NCBI GenBank assembly: GCA_900546315.1
Contig: URCP01000077.1
Span: 1-14,276, forward strand
From: an uncultured Eubacteriales bacterium
Lineage (GTDB): Bacteria; Bacillota; Clostridia; Oscillospirales; CAG-272
Direction of reading: 5' to 3'
DNA length: 14,276 nt
Shown: piece by piece, positions 6,130-11,991 of the stretch
Layout: every line of letters begins with the position of its first letter
Position numbering within the stretch: position 1 is the first letter of the stretch
Program-made: the position numbers and the translations under genes
The notes under the pieces: model-generated
The model's database searches: none
What the model was told of the DNA's origin: nothing
Seen by the model: only the letters and a program-made list of their open reading frames with translations

Positions 6130-6777
6130 TTAGCCGAAGAATACGCCTTTGACGAATATTTCGATGCCGATGCCGATGAGGATGACGCCGCCGAGGATGT
6201 CGGCTTTGCCGGAGAGTTTTGTACCGACAGCTCTGCCGATGAGGATGCCGGAGGTGCAGATGGCGTAGGTGACGACGGCGACGATGAGCGAGCAGATGAG
6301 CGCCATCGACAGACCGTAGTCGGCGATGGTGAAGCCGACCGAGAGGGCGTCGATCGAGGTGGCGATTCCCTGAACCATGAGGGCGGCGATGCCGAATTTG
6401 GCGGCGGGGATGGGTTCTTTGTCGGGACATCCTTCGTTTGCGGCGGATTTGTCGGCGTTCTGGCGGATTTTTTTCTGCGCGGCGCCTTTCCGGATGCCTT
6501 CGACGAGCATTTTGGAGCCGATGTAGCCGAGGAGGGCGAGTGCGATCCACGGGATGAGCCTCTGGAACGAGGTGAAGTAGTTGGCGATGGTGTGGACGCA
6601 GACCCAGCCGATCATGGGCATTGCGAACTGGAAGGCGGCGAAGGTTCCGGCGATCAGTGCCATGCGGGATTTTTTCATGTGCGGTTCTACGAGGCCGCGG
6701 GCGAGGGAGACTGAGAAGGCGTCCATCGCGAGTCCGACGCCGAGGAGGGCACTGTTGAGGAAGAATAGTGCGTTCAT
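6130..6777 (-). CDS. mntP: Manganese efflux pump MntP
   Basis: A 215-aa membrane protein of the MntP (YebN, DUF204) family, which exports excess Mn2+. It shows the family's internal duplication: AMDAFSVSLARG at 17-28 with Asp19 in the first half, and ATSIDALSVGF at 139-149 with Asp143 in the second; these aspartates lie in the conserved metal-path motifs. About six helices are present, split by an unusually long polar loop (about 97-125, KGAAQKKIRQNADKS onward), which explains a length above the usual 185-195 aa. AGGAG lies 10 nt before the ATG. Its own promoter and a yybP-ykoY manganese riboswitch lie directly upstream, which independently supports the functional call. Confidence 0.95.
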   Translation of the reverse strand: MNALFFLNSALLGVGLAMDAFSVSLARGLVEPHMKKSRMALIAGTFAAFQFAMPMIGWVCVHTIANYFTSFQRLIPWIALALLGYIGSKMLVEGIRKGAAQKKIRQNADKSAANEGCPDKEPIPAAKFGIAALMVQGIATSIDALSVGFTIADYGLSMALICSLIVAVVTYAICTSGILIGRAVGTKLSGKADILGGVILIGIGIEIFVKGVFFG

Positions 6778-6849
6778 AGGGTGGTTGCTCCTTTTGAAGA
6801 TGGGATTCGGGCAAAAAAATATGCCCGGATGGCGCGGACCATACGGACG

Positions 6850-6881
6850 AAAAACTCATGTACGGTCTGAGCCTGTACATG
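6850..6881 (-). terminator. Riboswitch-controlled terminator in the mntP leader
   Basis: On the minus strand CATGTAC (6875-6881) pairs with GTACATG (6857-6863), extended by GG/CC across one bulged A, then AG and TTTTT (6854-6850). A competing 8-bp hairpin, GACCGTAC (6867-6860) with GTATGGTC (6844-6837, one G:U), would place the U-run in its loop and act as antiterminator. Confidence 0.65.
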
Positions 6882-6969
6882 GGTCTCGCAAATTAAAGCA
6901 AGCCAGACCATAGCGGTCAGTGTGTTGACTTGCTGCGCACCGATCAGATGCGCTTACTACTCCCCCACG
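6878..6969 (-). promoter_or_regulatory. yybP-ykoY family Mn2+ riboswitch aptamer
   Basis: On the minus strand the leader has the family's two conserved strands in order: GGGGGAGTAG (6966-6957) and GCGAGACCCAT (6889-6879). They are closed by P1, CGTGGG (6969-6964) with CCCATG (6883-6878). Between them are hairpins GCGCA/TGCGC, GCAAG/CTTGC and GACC/GGTC. The family binds Mn2+ and often controls mntP-type exporters, as here. The 3' strand of P1 overlaps the 5' strand of the following terminator by CATG, so ligand-stabilised P1 should block termination: an ON switch. The aptamer identification is strong; the switching mechanism is inferred. Confidence 0.88.
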
Positions 6970-6981
6970 AGTAATAATATT

Positions 6982-7010
6982 ATTTTACCACACTTTGTCT
7001 TGTTTGTCAA
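6982..7010 (-). promoter_or_regulatory. Promoter of the riboswitch-mntP transcript
   Basis: Minus strand -35 TTGACA (7005-7010), 17-bp spacer, extended -10 TGGTAAAAT (hexamer 6982-6987). Transcription should start near 6975, a few bases before the aptamer P1. Confidence 0.85.
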
Positions 7011-7048
7011 GCCCCTTTTTGAAAGTTTTGGGAGTAGAGGGGGTGCAG

Positions 7049-7086
7049 GGGGAGGAGAGGACTTTTTTAAAAGTCCTCTCCTCCCC
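7049..7086. repeat. Long perfect inverted repeat (hairpin) after the slipin gene
   Basis: Arms 7049-7066 and 7069-7086 are exactly complementary over 18 bp (GGGGAGGAGAGGAC core, then T/A). It begins 7 bp past the slipin stop on the minus strand. The stem is strong, but on the minus strand it is followed by CTGCACCCC with no U-run, so it is either a 3' stabilising hairpin or one copy of a dispersed intergenic element rather than a classic terminator. Confidence 0.75.
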
Positions 7087-7092
7087 TTGCGC

Positions 7093-8193
7093 TCAGGGTT
7101 TGATGAGATTCTGGAGCTGCGATAGAATATCCCCTTGATTTGAAATGGAGATATTCCCGACTTGTTCGCAGATTTTCTGCACATATTCGAGTTCTTTGAG
7201 TTTGTAGAGTGTTTGGTTTTCGTCCATGAGTTTCGCGGTGTTGAGGAGTGAGCGTGTGGACGCGACTTCTTCGCGGCGGGTGATGACGTTGGCTTCGGCG
7301 CGTTTTCCGGCGAGGAGGACTTCGTTGAGGATGGCTTTGACGTCGCCGGGGAGGATGATGTCTTTGACGCCGGAGGAGGTGATTTGAACGCCGATTTCGC
7401 CGGCGGGGGCTTTGAGGGCTTCGGCGGTGGCGTCGGCGAGGGCGGAGCGGTCGTCGAGGATTTCGTCGAGGGTTTTTTCGCTGATGAAGGCGCGGAGGGC
7501 GAGCTGGGCGTGCGTGTAGAGCGGGTCGAGTGAGTTTCCGGACGCGGAGAATTTTTCGAAGTCGGTGATTTTGGTGTTGTAGACGAAGGTGACGCGGATG
7601 CCGATTTTGTCGGCGGTGAGGAGTTCCTGACCGGAGACGACTTGTTCGGTGACGCGGAGGTCGGCGGTTTCGACTCTGATTTGCTTTGGCGTGACCCAGA
7701 AGCGGTAGACGCCGGGGTTCAGCGTGCGGACGGGGGAGTTGTCGATGAAGAGTTTGCCGAGTTCGTTGTTTTGTACACTGAAGACCATGTAACGGTCGGC
7801 GGGGATTTTGTCGAGGTATTTGTCAAACGACTTGTCGATTTCGGGAACAGAGAGGTCGACGAGTTTGAAATTGTGCTCGCCTGCGTCTTTCCAGAAGGCG
7901 TGGCGACCGGAATCTATCATTTTGTCGAGGCAACCGTCGATGAAGTGGAGCGCGGCGTGCCCGTCCGGGACTTTGACGAGGACCGATTTGTCCGCGGTGT
8001 TTTTGTCGCGCATGAGTTCGCGGAGGGTGGTCATTGACGGCGAGATTTCGTCGCAGATACCGAGGACTTCGATTTCGCGGCGACTGAAGATTGTGCTCCC
8101 GGCGACGTATTTTCCGGGCGCTAAAAGTCCGCGGAATTTCCCGTCGACGAAGAGGAGTCCGCGCTGATTTTCGTTGATAATTACATTTTTCAT
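7093..8193 (-). CDS. Slipin/stomatin-like SPFH (band 7) domain protein with N-terminal triplicated module
   Basis: A 366-aa protein of the SPFH/band 7 superfamily, membrane-microdomain scaffolds. The SPFH domain spans about residues 165-310 (IRVETADLRV, GIRVTFVYNT, RAFISEKTLDEILDDR, GVKDIILPGDVK), followed by a helical tail (about 295-345). Residues 1-165 hold three related segments of about 26 residues: ENQRGLLFVDGK then LAPGKY (8-30), PDGHAALHFIDG then DSGRHAFW (76-101), and NNELGKLFIDNS then LNPGVYRFW (142-166). There is no N-terminal membrane hairpin, so it may be soluble or peripheral. The start at 8193 is set by AGGAGG 7 nt upstream; a longer in-frame extension to 8379 lies inside the structured leader and lacks a ribosome site. 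It is single-gene, with a promoter near 8619-8647 and a leader of about 420 nt. Function in the cell is unknown. Confidence 0.88.
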   Translation of the reverse strand: MKNVIINENQRGLLFVDGKFRGLLAPGKYVAGSTIFSRREIEVLGICDEISPSMTTLRELMRDKNTADKSVLVKVPDGHAALHFIDGCLDKMIDSGRHAFWKDAGEHNFKLVDLSVPEIDKSFDKYLDKIPADRYMVFSVQNNELGKLFIDNSPVRTLNPGVYRFWVTPKQIRVETADLRVTEQVVSGQELLTADKIGIRVTFVYNTKITDFEKFSASGNSLDPLYTHAQLALRAFISEKTLDEILDDRSALADATAEALKAPAGEIGVQITSSGVKDIILPGDVKAILNEVLLAGKRAEANVITRREEVASTRSLLNTAKLMDENQTLYKLKELEYVQKICEQVGNISISNQGDILSQLQNLIKP

Positions 8194-8221
8194 TAATATC
8201 CCTCCTGAACTGTGATATATC

Positions 8222-8239
8222 TGAACCGGTTGAACCGGT
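8222..8239. repeat. Tandem 9-mer just before the slipin ribosome site
   Basis: On the minus strand ACCGGTTCA occurs twice without a gap (8239-8231 and 8230-8222), 16 nt upstream of the AGGAGG of the slipin gene. The junction contains AACCGGTT, a perfect 8-bp palindrome. Confidence 0.75.
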
Positions 8240-8502
8240 GAAATAGCGTCCGTGACGCGGTGAAGCTCTTCCCTTCGCGGCACTTGGTTGAGCGCCGGTT
8301 CTGCAACGTCGTGACCGTCCGGCGAGCGCGGGAGCGGAGAGAGGGCGGCGGAAACCTGCGCGGTATCCCCGCGTGGCAAGGCGATAAGAAAGAATGACGA
8401 TTCCCGGTCGCCCGGAAAAAGCCATCATCACGGATTGTTTGCGTCCTTTCGGACGAATCATAGCCGGTCTTGCGACCAATAAATAAACCAAACCGCTGGC
8501 GC

Positions 8503-8519
8503 ATTGACAATTTGTCAAT
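8503..8519. repeat. Perfect 17-bp palindrome in the slipin leader
   Basis: ATTGACAA-T-TTGTCAAT, two 8-bp arms around one base. It overlaps the 3' strand of the tRNA-like acceptor stem. It could be an operator or an RNA hairpin; TTGACA appears on both strands but no -10 lies at 17-18 bp on either. Confidence 0.7.
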
Positions 8520-8569
8520 CCGGCGGGATTCGAACCCGCGAGCAGAGCGTGTACCGACGCGGCGGATCA
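8515..8569 (-). other. tRNA-like element without anticodon arm (tRNA relic or mimic)
   Basis: On the minus strand: TGATCCG (8569-8563) can pair with CGGATTG (8522-8516, two G:U pairs) as a 7-bp acceptor. Next is a short D-like hairpin GCGT-CGGTAC-ACGC (8560-8547), a 7-nt linker TCTGCTC, and a textbook T-arm GCGGG-TTCGAAT-CCCGC (8539-8523). Base 8515 would be the discriminator; no CCA is encoded. The whole is 55 nt because the anticodon arm is absent, so it cannot be a normal decoding tRNA. Most likely it is a deletion derivative of a tRNA gene, or a structural mimic inside the leader RNA. Confidence 0.4.
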
Positions 8570-8618
8570 CAGACCCCCGCGGGATGGCGGCAAAAAAGAA
8601 CCGCCCGGCTCTGATAAT

Positions 8619-8647
8619 ATTATATCAAAGCCGTGCGGCAATTTCAA
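8619..8647 (-). promoter_or_regulatory. Strong promoter of the slipin leader transcript
   Basis: Minus strand -35 TTGAAA (8642-8647), 17-bp spacer, extended -10 TGATATAAT (hexamer 8619-8624). Start predicted near 8612. It lies 36 bp past the stop of the GH127-like gene, with no hairpin terminator between them. Confidence 0.8.
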
Positions 8648-8683
8648 GGGTTATGGAAAAATGTCAGAAATTTGTAAGAATTT

Positions 8684-10414
8684 TCATTCCGCGACCGGAA
8701 CGAAAACGGTGAACGCCTTCCCGTCTTCCCTGCCCGCCGACGCGAAGTCGGTGAAGCGTTTGTCCCCGGCGGTGAAGTCGGTTCTGTAAAGTTCGAAGCT
8801 GTCGGTTTCCGAGAGCTTTTCGTCCCTCTGAAGTCGTATCTTGCTGTTGTTTCGTACAATGTCGAGATAGAATCCGGTGACGAGCTTTTTGTTTTCCGCG
8901 TCGCGTCCGTCGTCGACCGTGCAGTCGGGGCAGTCGAACTCTTCGGCGAGGAGGAGACACCCGTACTCGCCGTAAGCGTACTTTTTTCCGTCGATGTCGA
9001 CGAGGTTCAGCACAGGCTTTATGTCGAAATCTACATCTATAGTGAACTTTTCCGGCAGTTTTTCAAGGTCGAGAACAATATATCCGTCCTGAATATCAGT
9101 AAAAATCTGTCCGTCAATATGCACAGACATCCCGGCGTTTTCCGGCGTCCTGAGCCTGAGCGTCTTCAGCGAAATGCCGGTTTTCTCGACTTTTATCTCC
9201 GCTCTGTTCCCGTACGGGTATATGGACTTTTCGCATATTTTCACGTCGTCGTCCGAGTATTCGCAGCCGGTGTAGAGCATCGACTCGAGCGTGTCCCCGG
9301 CGCGTCTGAACGTGAGCAGCGGCAGCAGGCTGACGGCGGAGAACCCGCGGTAGCGGCAGCACTGGTAGTACCCGTCGATAGTCTTTGTGATTCTCCGTCC
9401 GAAGTTCGGCTGATAGTACGCGAAGTCGGTTCCGTCCTCGGAGAGCGCGCCGAGGAGGTGGTTGAAGACGCTTCTCTCGACGGCGTCGATGTATTTTTTC
9501 CCGCCTTTTCTCTGGTAGAGCGCGAGCGAGAGCTCGATCCAGCCGACCGCGACGCAGTTTTCGTCGGGGTTTTCGTCGAGTCCGACGAGGCGCGGTTTGT
9601 TTCCGCCGTCGGTCCAGACTTCGTGGACGGTGCCGTTTCCGTTCTTTCTGATCTGGGTTTCGGCGAGTTCGTCCCAGTATTTTTCGCAGGCGGCGAGCGC
9701 GGATAGGTCGTCGAAGAGGTCGCCGTACTCGAGCATTCCGATGAGAATGACGAAATTTTCGATACCTTTTTTCGACCGGAGATCGAGGATGGAGTCGAAC
9801 GAGAAGAAGTTGTTGTCTGACGATTCCATGCACCCGACAATATGCACAATGAAATCGCGCGTGAGCTCGTCGGGCGAGAGCTTGTAGAGTCTCGTCAGCC
9901 CGAGCAGGAGCGAGAGGTGCTGGCTGCCGTTGTTGCCGCCGTCGAGGATGGATTTGTCGTTCATGAAGATTTTCGCGTTGTAGTGCGCGATTTTTCTCGC
10001 GGCTTCTTTTGCGGCTTCGGCGAGCGGGTCTCGCGGGAAGGCGGCGGCGAACGAGCAGAGCCCGATCATGGTGAATGCCTGGTTCCAGACGGCGAAGGCG
10101 CATTTTTCCTTGCCGCGAACCATTCCGCCGATGTATCCGTCCGCGTATTGGTTCGAAATTATGCTTCTCGCGACGGTTTTAGCGTCCTGAAAGGCTTTCG
10201 CGGCGCGCTCCGGGTCGGGGTCGGTGACGGCGAGACGCACGCAGGTGTCGAGGTATTTCCCGGCGAACTCGCTCTCCGCGAACCCGCCGTCGTGATCGCC
10301 GACGTATGCGTCCGCGTGTGCCTGCGGTCCGATCTTCCAGATGAGCGCGTCGATGGCGCTGTTGTAGATTTTACCGAGAGAGCCGGCTTTTGTGAGATTG
10401 GATGTTGTTTTCAT
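8684..10414 (-). CDS. GH127/DUF1680-like glycoside hydrolase (putative beta-L-arabinofuranosidase type)
   Basis: A 576-aa protein with an (alpha/alpha)6-barrel-like helical N-terminal two thirds and a beta-rich C-terminal part (about 385-576). It resembles the GH127/DUF1680 group, whose founding member HypBA1 is a beta-L-arabinofuranosidase using a zinc-bound cysteine nucleophile. The signature elements are in place: Glu-x-Cys as ENC at 285-287, then the ERSVFNHLLGALSEDG segment (313-328), then the Cys-Cys pair at 352-353 (QCCRYRG). HEVW at 264-267 may carry the acid/base glutamate. Local sequences deviate from typical members (ENC for ETC, QCCRYRG for the usual CC-x-x-N pattern), so substrate specificity is open. 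No signal peptide is present: it is a cytosolic enzyme acting on imported oligosaccharides. It starts 9 bp after the solute-binding protein stop, behind AAGGA. Confidence 0.75.
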   Translation of the reverse strand: MKTTSNLTKAGSLGKIYNSAIDALIWKIGPQAHADAYVGDHDGGFAESEFAGKYLDTCVRLAVTDPDPERAAKAFQDAKTVARSIISNQYADGYIGGMVRGKEKCAFAVWNQAFTMIGLCSFAAAFPRDPLAEAAKEAARKIAHYNAKIFMNDKSILDGGNNGSQHLSLLLGLTRLYKLSPDELTRDFIVHIVGCMESSDNNFFSFDSILDLRSKKGIENFVILIGMLEYGDLFDDLSALAACEKYWDELAETQIRKNGNGTVHEVWTDGGNKPRLVGLDENPDENCVAVGWIELSLALYQRKGGKKYIDAVERSVFNHLLGALSEDGTDFAYYQPNFGRRITKTIDGYYQCCRYRGFSAVSLLPLLTFRRAGDTLESMLYTGCEYSDDDVKICEKSIYPYGNRAEIKVEKTGISLKTLRLRTPENAGMSVHIDGQIFTDIQDGYIVLDLEKLPEKFTIDVDFDIKPVLNLVDIDGKKYAYGEYGCLLLAEEFDCPDCTVDDGRDAENKKLVTGFYLDIVRNNSKIRLQRDEKLSETDSFELYRTDFTAGDKRFTDFASAGREDGKAFTVFVPVAE

Positions 10415-10423
10415 TCTGATTCC

Positions 10424-11851
10424 TTACTGTGAAATAAATTCGTTGACCTGATCGATCTTTTTCTGTATTGTTTTGCTTGACGAAGCGATGGTGGAGGCGA
10501 CTTCTTTTTCTCCGGTGAGCGCGTTGATTATCGGACCTGTGTAGTTGTCGCCGAGGAGGTCGGCGTAGTCTATCGTGTAGTTCCTGAAAATGATGTCGAG
10601 CATCTCGACCGATTCTTCGTCGCGCACGGATTTTCCGGTGACACAGATGTCGTAGTAAGCCTTCGTCAGAGTGTCGACCGACGCCTCGGAGAGCGCCTCG
10701 AGGAGCAGTGCCGTGTCGTCCGGAGTTTTGCTGTCAATCGGAATCGCGGCGAGGTTGAGACAGCCGCCGTCGGCGTACTGGCAGTAATCCGCCTGATTTT
10801 CGTCATATTTCGGCATCGGGAGCATTCCGACGTCGAACTCGTACTGTCTGAATCTTTCGATGAACAGCGAGACCTCGGAGTAGAAGAGACTGTGCCCCTC
10901 CGCGAAGAGCGGGATCATCGTCTGGTAGTCGTAGGAGATGTTCATCGCGTCCTTGCTCGTCTTGACCTTTTCGGCGATATCCTGCATTCTTCCGAGCGCG
11001 GCGTCGGTGCCGAGAGAGAGGACGAGGTTGTCGTTTTCATCTTTATTTACGATGCGCGCTCCGGACGAGTAGTAGAGGTTCTGACCGATGGCGGGCTGGA
11101 CGAAGAGCCCCCACTGGTCGTCGTCTGTGTACTTTCCGTCGCCGTTCAGGTCGACAAGCCCGCCGGAGACCATTCCGAGAAACCGGTCGATTGTCCAGTC
11201 ACCGCTCTTTACAAGCTCATACGGATTGTCGAGCCCGTATTTTTCAAAGAGATCCTTGTTAAAATACAGGCATCTGACCGCGCGGTTGTCGGTGGCGGAC
11301 AGATCGCCCATGGCGTACCATATCTTTCCGCCGAGCGACAGTTTCTTGCAGAGCTTCGGGTTCCAGTAGTCTTTCGTGAGGTCGAGGTCGGGCAAGGTCG
11401 TGAGGTCGGTGAGCAGTCCCTCGAGCCCGAGGCTGACGAGCATACGGCTCGACATGAGCGTTCCGTCGTACGCGCTGTCACCGGCGACGATGGAGGTTTT
11501 GATATTACCCGCGCCCCATTCGTCATTTGTCTTGACCTGTTCGATTTTACAGTTGTACTTTTCCTCAATTTTTGAGTTGCGCTTGTAAACGGCGTCATTG
11601 ACCGGTTCTCCGTCTTCGCCGTCCGAGACGAAGTCGTTGACGTTCCAGTCCCAGCCATCCGCGCCGTAACGGATATAGAACGTGAAGGTTTTCCCGCCGA
11701 AGTCGCGAACAGGAACGGCAGGAGCGGCTACAGTGGTCTGCTCCTCACTATCGGGGGTAGACGTATCGTCCTTCTGAGCGGTGCTTCCCGACCCGCATGA
11801 GACGAGGAGAAGTGAGCAGAGTATCGTGGTAATTATCTGTTTGCGTTTCAT
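10424..11851 (-). CDS. Extracellular solute-binding lipoprotein (ABC sugar transporter, family 1-like)
   Basis: A 475-aa lipoprotein with a signal peptide, lipobox LLVSCG and Cys19 as the lipidation site, then a serine/threonine-rich linker (about 20-48). The body shows the cluster 1 sugar-binding pattern (FTFYIRYG, NRNSKIEEKYN-type start, GDSAYDG, LYFNKDLFEKYGL) and a calcium-binding-like loop, DLNGDGKYTDDD at 234-245, common in clostridial members. It would capture an oligosaccharide outside the cell for an ABC importer. No permease or ATPase gene is in the window, so the partner genes are elsewhere or a shared importer is used. The start at 11851 follows AAGGAG by 6-7 nt and gives the signal peptide; an in-frame ATG at 11953 lies upstream of the promoter -10 and is rejected. 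GH127 follows in the same operon. Confidence 0.9.
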   Translation of the reverse strand: MKRKQIITTILCSLLLVSCGSGSTAQKDDTSTPDSEEQTTVAAPAVPVRDFGGKTFTFYIRYGADGWDWNVNDFVSDGEDGEPVNDAVYKRNSKIEEKYNCKIEQVKTNDEWGAGNIKTSIVAGDSAYDGTLMSSRMLVSLGLEGLLTDLTTLPDLDLTKDYWNPKLCKKLSLGGKIWYAMGDLSATDNRAVRCLYFNKDLFEKYGLDNPYELVKSGDWTIDRFLGMVSGGLVDLNGDGKYTDDDQWGLFVQPAIGQNLYYSSGARIVNKDENDNLVLSLGTDAALGRMQDIAEKVKTSKDAMNISYDYQTMIPLFAEGHSLFYSEVSLFIERFRQYEFDVGMLPMPKYDENQADYCQYADGGCLNLAAIPIDSKTPDDTALLLEALSEASVDTLTKAYYDICVTGKSVRDEESVEMLDIIFRNYTIDYADLLGDNYTGPIINALTGEKEVASTIASSSKTIQKKIDQVNEFISQ

Positions 11852-11884
11852 TGTGAACTCCTTTATTGAAATGTGATTATTAAG

Positions 11885-11913
11885 ATTATACCACATTTCC
11901 GCTTTCAAAACAA
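11885..11913 (-). promoter_or_regulatory. Promoter of the solute-binding protein-GH127 operon
   Basis: Minus strand -35 TTGTTT (11908-11913), 17-bp spacer, extended -10 TGGTATAAT (hexamer 11885-11890). AATCACAT (11878-11871) lies at about +1 to +8. The weak -35 fits a regulated promoter. Confidence 0.75.
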
Positions 11914-11941
11914 TATCAGAAATCATATTTTGAGACATATA

Positions 11942-11970
11942 TTGACAAATCACATCAATTATGCTATAAT
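11942..11970 (+). promoter_or_regulatory. Perfect consensus promoter of the rpiR-type regulator
   Basis: -35 TTGACA (11942-11947), 17-bp spacer, -10 TATAAT (11965-11970) with TGC before it. AATCACAT (11948-11955) sits directly behind the -35. The leader is very short, about 15 nt, with AAGGAA 6 nt before the ATG. Confidence 0.88.
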
Positions 11971-11991
11971 AAAATAAAAAAGGAATTTCCC

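Larger units (their letters stand above)
8194..8612 (-). ncRNA. Candidate structured leader RNA upstream of the slipin gene
   Basis: About 420 nt separate a strong promoter from the slipin ATG, and none of the open frames there reads like protein. The minus-strand RNA contains, in order, a tRNA-like element (8569-8515), an exact palindrome (8519-8503), then three hairpins each closed by a GNRA tetraloop: GGTC-GCAA-GACC (8477-8466), CGTCC-GAAA-GGACG (8455-8442) and CCGG-GCGA-CCGG (8415-8404). A further hairpin is CGCGG/CCGCG (8373-8359). It matches no riboswitch or stable RNA that I recognise. It could be a cis-regulatory leader, a separate small RNA, or a decayed relic. The evidence is structural only. 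Confidence 0.4.

Noticed and set aside
8194..8379. Longer start (ATG at 8379) for the slipin gene, adding 62 residues
   Set aside because: The added stretch lies in the structured leader, is not protein-like and has no ribosome site. AGGAGG sits 7 nt before the ATG at 8193.
8431..8460. GAAA-capped hairpin followed by GGACGCAAA, reminiscent of a GEMM (cyclic di-GMP) riboswitch
   Set aside because: The rest of the GEMM consensus (the conserved upstream strand and the tetraloop receptor hairpin) is not recognisable. The match is too short to call.
8431..8600. tmRNA or permuted tmRNA, suggested by the T-arm
   Set aside because: No CCA end, no tag-like reading frame, none of the conserved tmRNA start sequence and no pseudoknot pattern seen.
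9842..10432. Long open frames on the plus strand opposite the GH127-like and solute-binding protein genes
   Set aside because: They are antisense shadows produced by GC-rich codon usage, with no ribosome sites and no recognisable domains.
11852..11953. Upstream ATG (11953) for the solute-binding protein
   Set aside because: It lies upstream of the -10 at 11885-11890, would hide the signal peptide and has no ribosome site; AAGGAG precedes the ATG at 11851.
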